DNA of 64,000 bases from Streptomyces sp. RPA4-2. Its GTDB lineage: Bacteria > Actinomycetota > Actinomycetes > Streptomycetales > Streptomycetaceae. The notes beneath the pieces are model-generated. The model made no database searches, was not told where the DNA came from, and was given only the letters and a program-made list of their open reading frames with translations. Each line of letters starts with the position of its first letter. Position 1 is the stretch's first letter. Of the stretch, positions 1 to 7,536 are shown piece by piece. The stretch spans positions 5,580,001-5,644,000 of the forward strand of contig NZ_CP050975.2 of the NCBI RefSeq assembly GCF_012273515.2. The letters run 5' to 3'. The translations under genes and the position numbers were made by a program.

Positions 1-324
1 GGCCAGCGGCTCCCGCTCGTCGCGCGCCTGGTCGCCGAGGACCCCGAAGGCGAGCAGCACCATGTCGAGGTCGCCCTCGGCGAAGACCTTGCCGAGCACC
101 GCCTCGTGGGACTCGCAGTCGAGTGCGTCGAAGGCGACGGTACGGACGTCCGCGCCGAGTCCGCGCAGGTGCTCGGCGTCCTGTTCCAGGGCCGCCGAGG
201 GCCGTCCCGCGAGCCACACCGTGTGGGTGCGGCGCGCGATCAGACGGCGTGCGGTGGCGAGCGCGATCTCGGACGTGCCGCCGAGGATCAGCAGGGACTG
301 GGGGGCACCGAAGGCGTCCTTCAT
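1..324 (-). CDS. dprE2: Decaprenylphosphoryl-ribose 2'-epimerase, NADH-reductase subunit DprE2-like (SDR), partial
   Basis: Short-chain dehydrogenase whose reading frame starts at ATG 324 and runs off the window start, so only about 108 N-terminal residues are visible. The N-terminus contains the Rossmann nucleotide-binding stretch LILGGTSEIALATARRL, the TGxxxGxG-equivalent typical of DprE2 (Rv3791) proteins, followed by AGRPSAALEQ. In mycobacteria DprE2 reduces the keto intermediate made by DprE1, giving decaprenylphosphoryl-arabinose. It lies 42 bp downstream of a DprE1-like oxidase on the same strand, which argues for an operon. The family call is firm; the exact lipid substrate is inferred from context. 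Confidence 0.8.
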   Translation of the reverse strand, partial: MKDAFGAPQSLLILGGTSEIALATARRLIARRTHTVWLAGRPSAALEQDAEHLRGLGADVRTVAFDALDCESHEAVLGKVFAEGDLDMVLLAFGVLGDQARDEREPLA

Positions 325-366
325 GTCAGCTCCTAGAGGGTGGGGGCGTGGGGCGACGTGCGTTGC

Positions 367-1695
367 TCAGAGTCCGAGCCGGCGGGACAGGTCCGAGGTG
401 AACACGCCGCCGGGGTCCAACTCGGCGCGCAGCCGCCGGAACTCGGCCAGCCGCGGGTACATCCGGCCGAGCAGCTCGGGCCGCAGCCGTGCGTCCTTGG
501 CGAGGTAGACGCGCCCGTCCGCCCCGGCCACCTCGTCGTCCAGTTCGTCGAGAAAGGTGCCGAGGCCGGGCAGGTTCGCCGGGATGTCCAGGGCGAGGGT
601 CCAGCCGGGCATCGGGAAGGACAGCCAGCCGGGGTCGGCCGTTCCGAAGCGCTTGAGGACGGCGAGGAAGGAGGGGCAGCCGCGCTCCGAGACGCGCCGC
701 ACGATCCGGCGCAGGGTCTCCTCCCGGCCGTGTCCGACGACGAACTGGTACTGCACGAAACCGGCGCGCCCGTAGATCCGGTTCCAGTGCGGCACCCCGT
801 CGAGGGGGTGGAAGAAGGCCGGGATCGTCTGTAGTTCACCGGTGCGCGCGCGGGGCGCCCTGCGGTACCAGAGCTCGTTGAAGAGGCCGACCGTGGTCCG
901 GCCGAGCAGTCCCCGCGGCACGAAGGCGGCCGCGGCCGGAAACCGCCCGGGGCGGAACGCGAGGGGCTGTCTGCGCGCGCGGGCGGGCACGGTGTCGAGG
1001 GGGGCGTGCTCACCCCGCGTCAGCACCGCGCGTCCCGTCGACCGGCCGCGCGCGAGCAGGTCGATCCAGGCGACCGAGTAGCGGTAGCGGTGGTCGGTGG
1101 CGGTGAGGCGGGCCATCAGGTCGTCCAGGTCCGTCGCACGTTCGGTGTCGACGGACATCAGCGAGGTCTCCACGGGCAGGAGCCGGACCGTCGCCGACAG
1201 GATCACGCCGGTCAGGCCCATGCCGCCGGTGGTGGCGTCGAAGAGGGCGCTGCCGCGTTCCACGGTGCGGATCCCGCCGTCCGCGGTCAGCAGCTCGAAG
1301 GAGAGCACATGGCGGGAGAACGAGCCCGAGCCGTGGTGGTTCTTGCCGTGGATGTCCGCGCCGATCGCCCCGCCGACCGTCACATAGCGGGTGCCGGGCG
1401 TGACCGGTACGAACCAGCCGAGCGGGAGCAGGACCTCCATCAGCCGGTGCAGGCTCACCCCCGCGTCGCACAGCACGGTGCCGCAGACGGCGTCGACGGT
1501 GTGGACGCGGTCCAGGCCCGTCATGTCGAGCACGGCCCCGCCCGCGTTCTGCGCCGCGTCGCCGTACGCCCGGCCGAGCCCCCGTGCGATGCCGCCGCGC
1601 GCCCCGCACATCCGGACCGCGGCCGCCGCCTCCGCGTGGCTGCGCGGGCGTACGAGCCGCGCGGCGGTGGGGGCGGTGCGGCCCCAGCCCGTCAC
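367..1695 (-). CDS. dprE1: FAD-binding oxidase, DprE1-like (decaprenylphosphoryl-beta-D-ribose oxidase)
   Basis: FAD-linked oxidase of the VAO/DprE1 type. The FAD domain opens with GWGRTAPTAA and carries GLGRAYGDAAQNAGG and GGAIGADIHGKNHHGSGSFS, the segment matching the DprE1 flavin/substrate region; the C-terminal half has the substrate-domain pattern WYRRAP, FFHPLDGVPHWNRIYG and QYQFVV. In mycobacteria DprE1 oxidises decaprenylphosphoryl-ribose at C2', and DprE2 completes the epimerisation. The 5' end is uncertain: I used GTG 1695, just before the conserved start of the fold. The frame stays open to ATG 1827 but codes an odd Arg/Pro-rich leader, while ATG 1796 in another frame has much better codon bias (see findings). 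Confidence 0.8.
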   Translation of the reverse strand: MTGWGRTAPTAARLVRPRSHAEAAAAVRMCGARGGIARGLGRAYGDAAQNAGGAVLDMTGLDRVHTVDAVCGTVLCDAGVSLHRLMEVLLPLGWFVPVTPGTRYVTVGGAIGADIHGKNHHGSGSFSRHVLSFELLTADGGIRTVERGSALFDATTGGMGLTGVILSATVRLLPVETSLMSVDTERATDLDDLMARLTATDHRYRYSVAWIDLLARGRSTGRAVLTRGEHAPLDTVPARARRQPLAFRPGRFPAAAAFVPRGLLGRTTVGLFNELWYRRAPRARTGELQTIPAFFHPLDGVPHWNRIYGRAGFVQYQFVVGHGREETLRRIVRRVSERGCPSFLAVLKRFGTADPGWLSFPMPGWTLALDIPANLPGLGTFLDELDDEVAGADGRVYLAKDARLRPELLGRMYPRLAEFRRLRAELDPGGVFTSDLSRRLGL

Positions 1696-1938
1696 GGTGA
1701 CGGTCTCGGCCGTGACGGGAACGGATACGCGCCCGGGGGCGGGAGGGGGAGGGGGCCGGTGTCGGAGCCGGCGTCGGAGGCGGTGTCGGCAGGCATGACC
1801 GTGACCGTATCGCCGAAAAAGGTGCATAACACCCCGCTCTCACGGGTGCCAACCGCTCCTCACCGAAATGGGTGATTAATGAGATGTCATCACAGATTGC
1901 CGTAATTCTGTGGTCACTCTCTAGAAGAGTGGGATCAC

Positions 1939-2445
1939 ATGGACGACCTTGACGACATGGACCGCCGGGTGCTGTCGGCATTCCAGGCGTGCGGCACGGA
2001 TCCACGGGTGGCGGCGGTCGCGCGCGCCCTGTCCTGGAGCGGGGAGCACGCGGCGCTGTGGCTGGCGGCCGGGCTCACGGGGGCGGCCGTCGACCGGGGG
2101 CGACGCGGCGCGTGGATGCGCGGCACCGCGCTCACCGGTACCGCCCACCTCGCCAGCATGGTCCTGAAGCGGATCGTGCGCCGTCCGCGCCCCGCGCATC
2201 CGGCACCCCTGGTCCGTACGGCGGGGCGTCACTCGTTCCCCAGCTCGCACGCCACCTCGGCGACGGCCGCCGCGGTCGTCTTCGGACGGCTCGGCGCCCG
2301 GGTGGTGCCACCGCTCGCCGCCGCCATGTGCGTATCGCGGCTGGTCGTCGGCGTCCACTACCCCTCCGACGTCGTCGCGGGCGTGGTCCTAGGAGCCCTG
2401 ACGGCCTGGCTGGGCGTCGAGGGGGCGGAGACCGGCCATGGCTGA
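1939..2445 (+). CDS. PAP2-family lipid phosphatase (probable decaprenyl-phosphoryl-5-phosphoribose phosphatase)
   Basis: 168-residue membrane phosphatase with all three acid-phosphatase signatures: KRIVRRPRP near residue 76, PSSHA near 98 and SRLVVGVHYPSD near 130, giving the catalytic His residues and Asp. Hydrophobic segments lie between the motifs. It overlaps the following UbiA-type transferase by 8 bp and diverges from DprE1/DprE2. Beside these genes the natural role is removal of the 5-phosphate from polyprenyl-phosphoryl-phosphoribose, as proposed for Rv3807c. The PAP2 call is firm; the substrate is inferred from the neighbours. Confidence 0.85.
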   Translation: MDDLDDMDRRVLSAFQACGTDPRVAAVARALSWSGEHAALWLAAGLTGAAVDRGRRGAWMRGTALTGTAHLASMVLKRIVRRPRPAHPAPLVRTAGRHSFPSSHATSATAAAVVFGRLGARVVPPLAAAMCVSRLVVGVHYPSDVVAGVVLGALTAWLGVEGAETGHG

Positions 2446-3379
2446 GCGCACGGTGCTCCTGGAGCACCGCGGCACCCCGCCCGTGCCGGCGCGCACCGGC
2501 AGCCTCGCGCTCGGTCTGCTGAAGACCGCCCGCCCCCGTCAGTGGGTGAAGAACCTGCTGGTGGCGGCGGCCCCGGCGGCCGCGGGCCGGCTCTTCTCCC
2601 GGCACGCGCTGACCCAACTCGGCCTCGTCCTCGTTCTGTTCACGGCCTGCGCCGCCGCCGTGTATCTGATCAACGACGCCCGGGACGCCGTCGCCGACCG
2701 CGCCCACCCGGTCAAACGCCACCGCCCGGTCGCCGCGGGCCAGGTCCCGGTCCGGGTCGCCTACACGGCCGGCGGCGTCCTCGCCGTCCTCGGTCCCGCC
2801 CTCGCCGCCTGGCTGTCCTCCCCGGTCACCGCGGCACTGCTGACCGCCTACCTCGGCATGCAACTCGCCTACTGCGTCAGCCTCAAGCACGTCCTGGTCG
2901 TGGACCTCGTCGTCGTGACTACCGGATTCCTGATGCGGGCGATGATCGGCGGCCTCGCCCTCGGCATCCCGCTCTCGCGCTGGTTCCTGATCACCACGGG
3001 CTTCGGCGCGCTGTTCATGGTGTCGGCGAAACGGTACTCCGAGGCCGTCCAGATGACCGGGAAGACGGGGGTCACCCGCGGGCTGCTCACCGAGTACACC
3101 ACCGGCTACCTGCGCTTCGTCTGGCAGCTCGCGGCCGGGGTCTCCGTCCTCGGCTACTGCCTGTGGGCCCTGGAGGACGGCGGTGTGCACAGCACCGGTG
3201 TGCTGCCCTGGCGCCAGCTGTCGATGGTCGCCTTCATCCTGGCCGTCCTGCGGTACGCGGTCTTCGCCGACCGGGGCACCGCCGGCGAACCCGAGGACGT
3301 CGTCCTGCGCGACCGGCCGCTCGCCCTGATCGCCCTGGTGTGGCTGGCGATGTACGGCCTCGCGGTCGCCAACTGGTGA
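2438..3379 (+). CDS. UbiA-family decaprenyl-phosphate phosphoribosyltransferase
   Basis: 313-residue polytopic prenyltransferase of the UbiA superfamily. The first Asp-rich motif, NDARDAVADRAHPVKRHRP near residues 80-98, matches the NDxxDxxxDxxHPxKxxRP pattern of Rv3806c-type phosphoribosyltransferases, and the WVKNLLV segment after the N-terminus is also typical. About nine hydrophobic segments follow. The enzyme joins PRPP to polyprenyl phosphate, the first membrane step toward the arabinofuranosyl donor. It overlaps the PAP2 gene by 8 bp, so the two are probably cotranslated. DprE1 and DprE2 lie divergently upstream. Confidence 0.88.
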   Translation: MAERTVLLEHRGTPPVPARTGSLALGLLKTARPRQWVKNLLVAAAPAAAGRLFSRHALTQLGLVLVLFTACAAAVYLINDARDAVADRAHPVKRHRPVAAGQVPVRVAYTAGGVLAVLGPALAAWLSSPVTAALLTAYLGMQLAYCVSLKHVLVVDLVVVTTGFLMRAMIGGLALGIPLSRWFLITTGFGALFMVSAKRYSEAVQMTGKTGVTRGLLTEYTTGYLRFVWQLAAGVSVLGYCLWALEDGGVHSTGVLPWRQLSMVAFILAVLRYAVFADRGTAGEPEDVVLRDRPLALIALVWLAMYGLAVANW

Positions 3380-3548
3380 GTCGCGCCCAGCGCACCGCCG
3401 CCCTCGCCGTAGGCCACGACGTCCTCGCGTTCGCCTCGCGGCGCGCCGACACCGTCCCGGGCGCGGGGATCGGCACGGCGTTCGCCACTGTCCTGCGATT
3501 TTGGGGTACCCGGACATTGGTTCTCCGAGGCGAGGGCAGATTCGGATC

Positions 3549-4544
3549 ATGGACTGGCTGAGAAAGCTCCCGGGCGTGGGCCCTTTGGTCACCCGCCTGA
3601 TGGCCACGCACGCATGGCGGTCGTACGAGCGGCTGGACCGGGTGAAGTGGACGCGGCTCGCCGCCGCGATGACCTTCGTCAGTTTCGTGGCGCTCTTCCC
3701 GCTGCTGACCGTCGCCGCCGCGGTCGGCGCCGCCACGCTCAGCGTCCATCAGCAGAAACAGCTCCAGGACAAGATCGCCGAGCAGGTGCCGGGGATCTCC
3801 GACCAACTGGACATCAACACGCTGGTGCAGAACGCGGGCACGATCGGTGTCATCGCGGGCGCCGTTCTGCTGCTGACCGGCATCGGCTGGGTCGGCCAGA
3901 TGCGCGACTGTCTGCGCGCGGTCTGGGAGCTTCCCGACAGTGAGGAGAACCCGCTGCTGCGCAAGCTCGTGGACGGTGGCGTCCTCGTCGGGCTCGGCGG
4001 CGCGGTGCTCGTCACCATCGGCGCCTCCGCCGCCGCCTCCACGACGGTCGGCTGGACCGCCCGGCTGTTCGGCGTCGACCAGAACGGCTGGGGCGGGGGG
4101 CTGTTGCACGCCGCCGCGTTCGCGGTCGCCGTGCTCGCCGACTTCCTGCTGCTCCTGTATCTGCTGACCCTGCTGCCGGGAGTCCAGCCGTCCCGCCGCC
4201 GGCTCGTCGTCGCCGCTCTCATCGGCGCCGCGGGCTTCGAACTGCTCAAGCTGCTGCTCAGCAGTTATATGAGGGGCATCGCGTCGAAGAGCATGTACGG
4301 CGCCTTCGGGGTGCCCGTCGCGCTGCTCCTGTGGATCAACTTCACCGCGAAACTGCTGCTGTTCTGCGCGTCCTGGACGGCGACGGAGCACGAGGACCCG
4401 GAGGACCCGAAGCCCGAGGACCCGAAGCCCGAGGACCCGGAGCCGGAGGACCCGGCGCCCGGGGCCGACGCGCCGGGCGGCCCCGGGTCCGGTGAGATCA
4501 GCGGCGCCGGCGCATCAGGTCCGGCAGCGGCCAGCGGCGGTTGA
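3549..4544 (+). CDS. YihY/BrkB-family integral membrane protein
   Basis: 331-residue membrane protein of the YihY/virulence-factor BrkB family, formerly misannotated as RNase BN. Family features include WTRLAAAMTFVSFVALFPLLTV near the start, about six transmembrane segments, and the LLWINFTAKLLLFCASW motif near the C-terminus. I start at ATG 3549; an upstream in-frame start at 3501 would add 16 unconserved residues. The last 50 residues are a hydrophilic tail with repeated EDPKPEDP-like units and a Gly/Ala-rich end. The gene converges with and overlaps the carboxypeptidase gene by 47 bp. Its transport role is unknown. Confidence 0.85.
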   Translation: MDWLRKLPGVGPLVTRLMATHAWRSYERLDRVKWTRLAAAMTFVSFVALFPLLTVAAAVGAATLSVHQQKQLQDKIAEQVPGISDQLDINTLVQNAGTIGVIAGAVLLLTGIGWVGQMRDCLRAVWELPDSEENPLLRKLVDGGVLVGLGGAVLVTIGASAAASTTVGWTARLFGVDQNGWGGGLLHAAAFAVAVLADFLLLLYLLTLLPGVQPSRRRLVVAALIGAAGFELLKLLLSSYMRGIASKSMYGAFGVPVALLLWINFTAKLLLFCASWTATEHEDPEDPKPEDPKPEDPEPEDPAPGADAPGGPGSGEISGAGASGPAAASGG

Positions 4545-5799
4545 CCAGGAAGGCACTGCCGGCCAGCAGCAGGAGGAGGCCGCCGGCGATGGCCAGCGCG
4601 ATCCCGGCCCCGCTCGAACCGCCCTTGGCCCCCGCGGAGGCGGCCACCGGAGCCGTCGACCCCTTGCCCGTGCCGGACGCGGCGGACGCGGTGGAGGAGG
4701 GGCCGCCCGACGGGTCCGAGCCGGCCTGCGTACTGGTGTCCGCGCTCCTCGGAGGTACCAGCTCACCCACCGGCGTGACCTTGTCCGCCGCCTTGAAGCC
4801 CCAGTCGAGCAGCTGTGCGGCCTCCTTGTAGACCTCGTTGTGCTCGTGCTTCTCCGGGTTCATCACGGTGACCAGCAGCACTTTGCCGTTCCGCTCGGCG
4901 ACACCGGTGAAGGTCGCCCCCGCGTTGGTGGTGTTGCCGTTCTTCACGCCCGCGATGCCCTGGTACGTGGAGATGTCGCTGTCGCCGGTCAGCAGCCGGT
5001 TGGTGTTCTGGATCTCGAAGGACTCACGGCTCACCTTGCCCTTCTTGTCCTTCTTCGTCTCGCCGGGGAACTTCGCCCGCACCGTCGAGCAGTACTCCCG
5101 GAAGTCCTTCTTCTGCAGCCCGGAGCGGGCGAACAGCGTCAGGTCGTACGCCGAGGACACCTGGCCCTTCTCGTCGTAGCCGTCGGGGGTGACCACATGG
5201 GTGTCCAGGGCCTGCAGATCGTCGGCGTGCGTCTGCATCGCCTTGACCGTCTGCCCGACGCCGCCGTTCATCGCGGACAGCACGTGCACGGCGTCGTTGC
5301 CCGAGCGCAGGAACACCCCGAGCCACAGGTCGTGCACCGTGTAGGTCTCGTTCTCCTTTATCCCCACCAGGCTGGAGCCCGCGCCGAGGTCCGCGAGGTC
5401 GGTGACGGCGACCTTGTGCCGCTCGGTCCGGGGGAACTTCGGCAGCAGCGTGTCGGCGAAGAGCATCTTGAGGGTGCTCGCCGGGGGCAGCCGCCAGTGC
5501 GCGTTGTGCGCGGCCAGGACCTCCCCGGACTCGGCGTCGGTGACGATCCAGGAGCGCGCGGTGACGTCCTTCGGCAGCACGGGGGCGCCGCTGCCCAGGT
5601 CGGCCTGGGTCCCGGGCAGACCGAGCCGCGCGCCGCCCACCGTCGACATGTCCGCCGGCGGAGTGGCGCTCGGCGTCGGTGACGATGACGGTGACGGCTT
5701 GCCGGCGGCCATGACCGGAGCGGCCGTCAGCGAAAGGGACAACAGGGTGGCGGATGTGACCAACAACGATCGCTTGGTGGTCTTCTTGATGGCGGGCAC
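4498..5799 (-). CDS. D-alanyl-D-alanine carboxypeptidase (PBP5/DacA-type, peptidase S11)
   Basis: 433-residue low-molecular-weight penicillin-binding protein that trims the terminal D-Ala from peptidoglycan stems outside the membrane. The GTG 5799 start gives a signal peptide ending in AAPVMAAG, a Ser/Pro/Thr linker, then the active-site triad: SxxK as STLK (Ser108-Lys111), SGN at 166-168, and KNG at 286-288 in place of the usual KTG. A C-terminal membrane anchor (GIALAIAGGLLLLLAGSAFL) ends in RRRR. It is divergent from the small membrane protein at 5891 and its 3' end overlaps the BrkB-type gene. Upstream in-frame codons to 5970 lack the signal-peptide context. Confidence 0.9.
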   Translation of the reverse strand: MPAIKKTTKRSLLVTSATLLSLSLTAAPVMAAGKPSPSSSPTPSATPPADMSTVGGARLGLPGTQADLGSGAPVLPKDVTARSWIVTDAESGEVLAAHNAHWRLPPASTLKMLFADTLLPKFPRTERHKVAVTDLADLGAGSSLVGIKENETYTVHDLWLGVFLRSGNDAVHVLSAMNGGVGQTVKAMQTHADDLQALDTHVVTPDGYDEKGQVSSAYDLTLFARSGLQKKDFREYCSTVRAKFPGETKKDKKGKVSRESFEIQNTNRLLTGDSDISTYQGIAGVKNGNTTNAGATFTGVAERNGKVLLVTVMNPEKHEHNEVYKEAAQLLDWGFKAADKVTPVGELVPPRSADTSTQAGSDPSGGPSSTASAASGTGKGSTAPVAASAGAKGGSSGAGIALAIAGGLLLLLAGSAFLVNRRWPLPDLMRRRR

Positions 5800-5890
5800 G
5801 GTCGAGAAAGTACATGGCTCCGGCGGTGAAGTCCTCTCACCCTGCCCACCCCGGCGGCGGGTGACGGCTGATGGCCGCGATACTGGACCC

Positions 5891-6133
5891 ATGAAGCTCA
5901 GCCGCCCCGTCTCCTGGTTCCTGCTCGCCTTCGGGGTGTGGAGCTGGGTCATCTGGATCACTTTCGTCAAGAACCTGTGGAAGGACGGCAGCGGGCTCGC
6001 GTTCGACGACGCGGGGGATCCGACGGCGTACTTCTGGGTTCATCTGACGCTCGCCGTAGTCTCCTTTGTCCTGGGGACGGTCGTCGGGGCCATCGGGTTC
6101 CGCGGACTGCGCGCCTTGCGACAGACCTCATAG
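5891..6133 (+). CDS. SCO4848-family small membrane protein
   Basis: 80-residue protein with two transmembrane helices: residues about 7-27 (WFLLAFGVWSWVIWITFV) and 50-70 (YFWVHLTLAVVSFVLGTVVGA). A short polar loop joins them. It matches the actinobacterial family named after SCO4848, which in S. coelicolor also sits beside the carboxypeptidase gene. The start is ATG 5891 with only a weak upstream purine stretch, and the promoter region is shared with the divergent carboxypeptidase gene. Function unknown. Confidence 0.8.
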   Translation: MKLSRPVSWFLLAFGVWSWVIWITFVKNLWKDGSGLAFDDAGDPTAYFWVHLTLAVVSFVLGTVVGAIGFRGLRALRQTS

Positions 6134-6152
6134 CGACGGGGGAGCCGAGGTC

Positions 6153-7502
6153 GTGGTCATCGTCTTCCTGCTGGTGGGCCTGGCGGCCCTGACCGCGTTC
6201 GCGGGCCTGCACCGGTACCTCTGGCGCCGTCTGGTGCGCGAGACGACGACCGGTCCGGGGCCCGCGCGCCGCGCGGGCACCGTGGTCTTCGTCGCCGGCC
6301 CCGTGCTCATGGTCGGCGCGGTCGCCGCGGAACGCGCGGGCGCGCCCTTCTGGCTCCAGCGGACGCTGGCCTGGCCCGGCTTCCTGTGGATGGCGCTGGC
6401 CCTCTACCTGTTGCTCGCGGTCGTGGCGGGAGAGGCCGTACGGCCCCTGGTGACGCGGCTCGTGCGGCGGCGGACCGCCGACGGGCCGGAGGCGTCGCGC
6501 GTCGCCGTGGGGGCGGCGACGGGACCCGCGGTACCTCTCCGCCCGGCCACGGAGCCGGTCGTCCCGGCCGCTCCGGGCGGAACCGGTGCCGCCGCGTCGG
6601 CCGCCGCGCCCGGACAGCCCGACGCCCCGTCGCGGGAGGCGACGGACCCGGGGCGTGCGGGTGGCGTCGCGCCGGGCCCGTCGCGGCGGCTCTTCGTCTC
6701 ACGGGCCGTCGGCGGGACCGCCGCCGCCGTCGCCGTGGGAACCGTCGGATACGGCACCTACGGCGTCCTGCGCGGGCCCCGTGTGAAGAGGGTGACCGTA
6801 CCGCTGGCCAGACTGCCCCGGTCCGCGCACGGCTTCCGGATCGCCGTCGTCAGTGACATCCACCTCGGGCCGGTCCTCGGCCGGGACTTCTGCCGGCGCG
6901 TCGTCGACACGATCAACTCGACGCAGCCCGACCTGATCGCCGTGGTGGGGGACCTGGTCGACGGCAGCGTGAAGAACCTGGGACCGGCCGCCGCGCCGCT
7001 CGCCGGGCTGCGGGCACGGCACGGCTCGTACTTCGTCACCGGCAACCACGAGTACTACTCGGGCGCCGCGCAGTGGGTCGCGGAAGTACGCGAACTGGGC
7101 CTGCGGCCGCTGGAGAACGCGCGGACGGAACTGGCCGGATTCGACCTCGCCGGGGTCAACGACGTGGCGGGTGAGAGCGAGGGACAGGGCCCCGACTTCG
7201 GCAGGGCGCTGGGCGGCCGGGACACCGCGCGGGCCGTGGTGCTGCTCGCGCACCAGCCGGTGCAGATCCACGACGCCGTACGCCACGGTGTCGACCTCCA
7301 GCTCTCCGGGCACACCCACGGGGGCCAGCTCTGGCCCGGGAACTACGTCGCCGAACTCGCCAACCCCACCGTCGCGGGCCTCGAGCGGTACGGCGACACG
7401 CAGTTGTACGTCTCCCGGGGCGCGGGAGCCTGGGGGCCGCCGACCCGGGTGGGCGCGCCGTCGGACATCACGATCGTGGAGCTGGCCTCCCGGCAGGCCT
7501 GA
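6153..7502 (+). CDS. Membrane-anchored metallophosphoesterase (YkuE/Calcineurin-like)
   Basis: 449-residue protein. The N-terminal 120 residues form four or so membrane helices (VVIVFLLVGLAALTAFAG first). A Pro/Ala-rich linker of about 70 residues follows, then an RRLFVSRAV stretch with a hydrophobic segment, and finally a metallophosphoesterase domain with VVSDIHLG, VGDLVDG, TGNHEYYSG and SGHTHGGQLWPG, which supply the two-metal site. This matches the YkuE-like family acting on the outer face of the membrane. I chose GTG 6153 because GGAGCCGAGG lies just upstream. Substrate unknown; the envelope-gene neighbourhood is suggestive only. Confidence 0.87.
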   Translation: MVIVFLLVGLAALTAFAGLHRYLWRRLVRETTTGPGPARRAGTVVFVAGPVLMVGAVAAERAGAPFWLQRTLAWPGFLWMALALYLLLAVVAGEAVRPLVTRLVRRRTADGPEASRVAVGAATGPAVPLRPATEPVVPAAPGGTGAAASAAAPGQPDAPSREATDPGRAGGVAPGPSRRLFVSRAVGGTAAAVAVGTVGYGTYGVLRGPRVKRVTVPLARLPRSAHGFRIAVVSDIHLGPVLGRDFCRRVVDTINSTQPDLIAVVGDLVDGSVKNLGPAAAPLAGLRARHGSYFVTGNHEYYSGAAQWVAEVRELGLRPLENARTELAGFDLAGVNDVAGESEGQGPDFGRALGGRDTARAVVLLAHQPVQIHDAVRHGVDLQLSGHTHGGQLWPGNYVAELANPTVAGLERYGDTQLYVSRGAGAWGPPTRVGAPSDITIVELASRQA

Positions 7503-7536
7503 GCGACGGCGTTCGTTCCGGCCCGGGGTGACCGAC

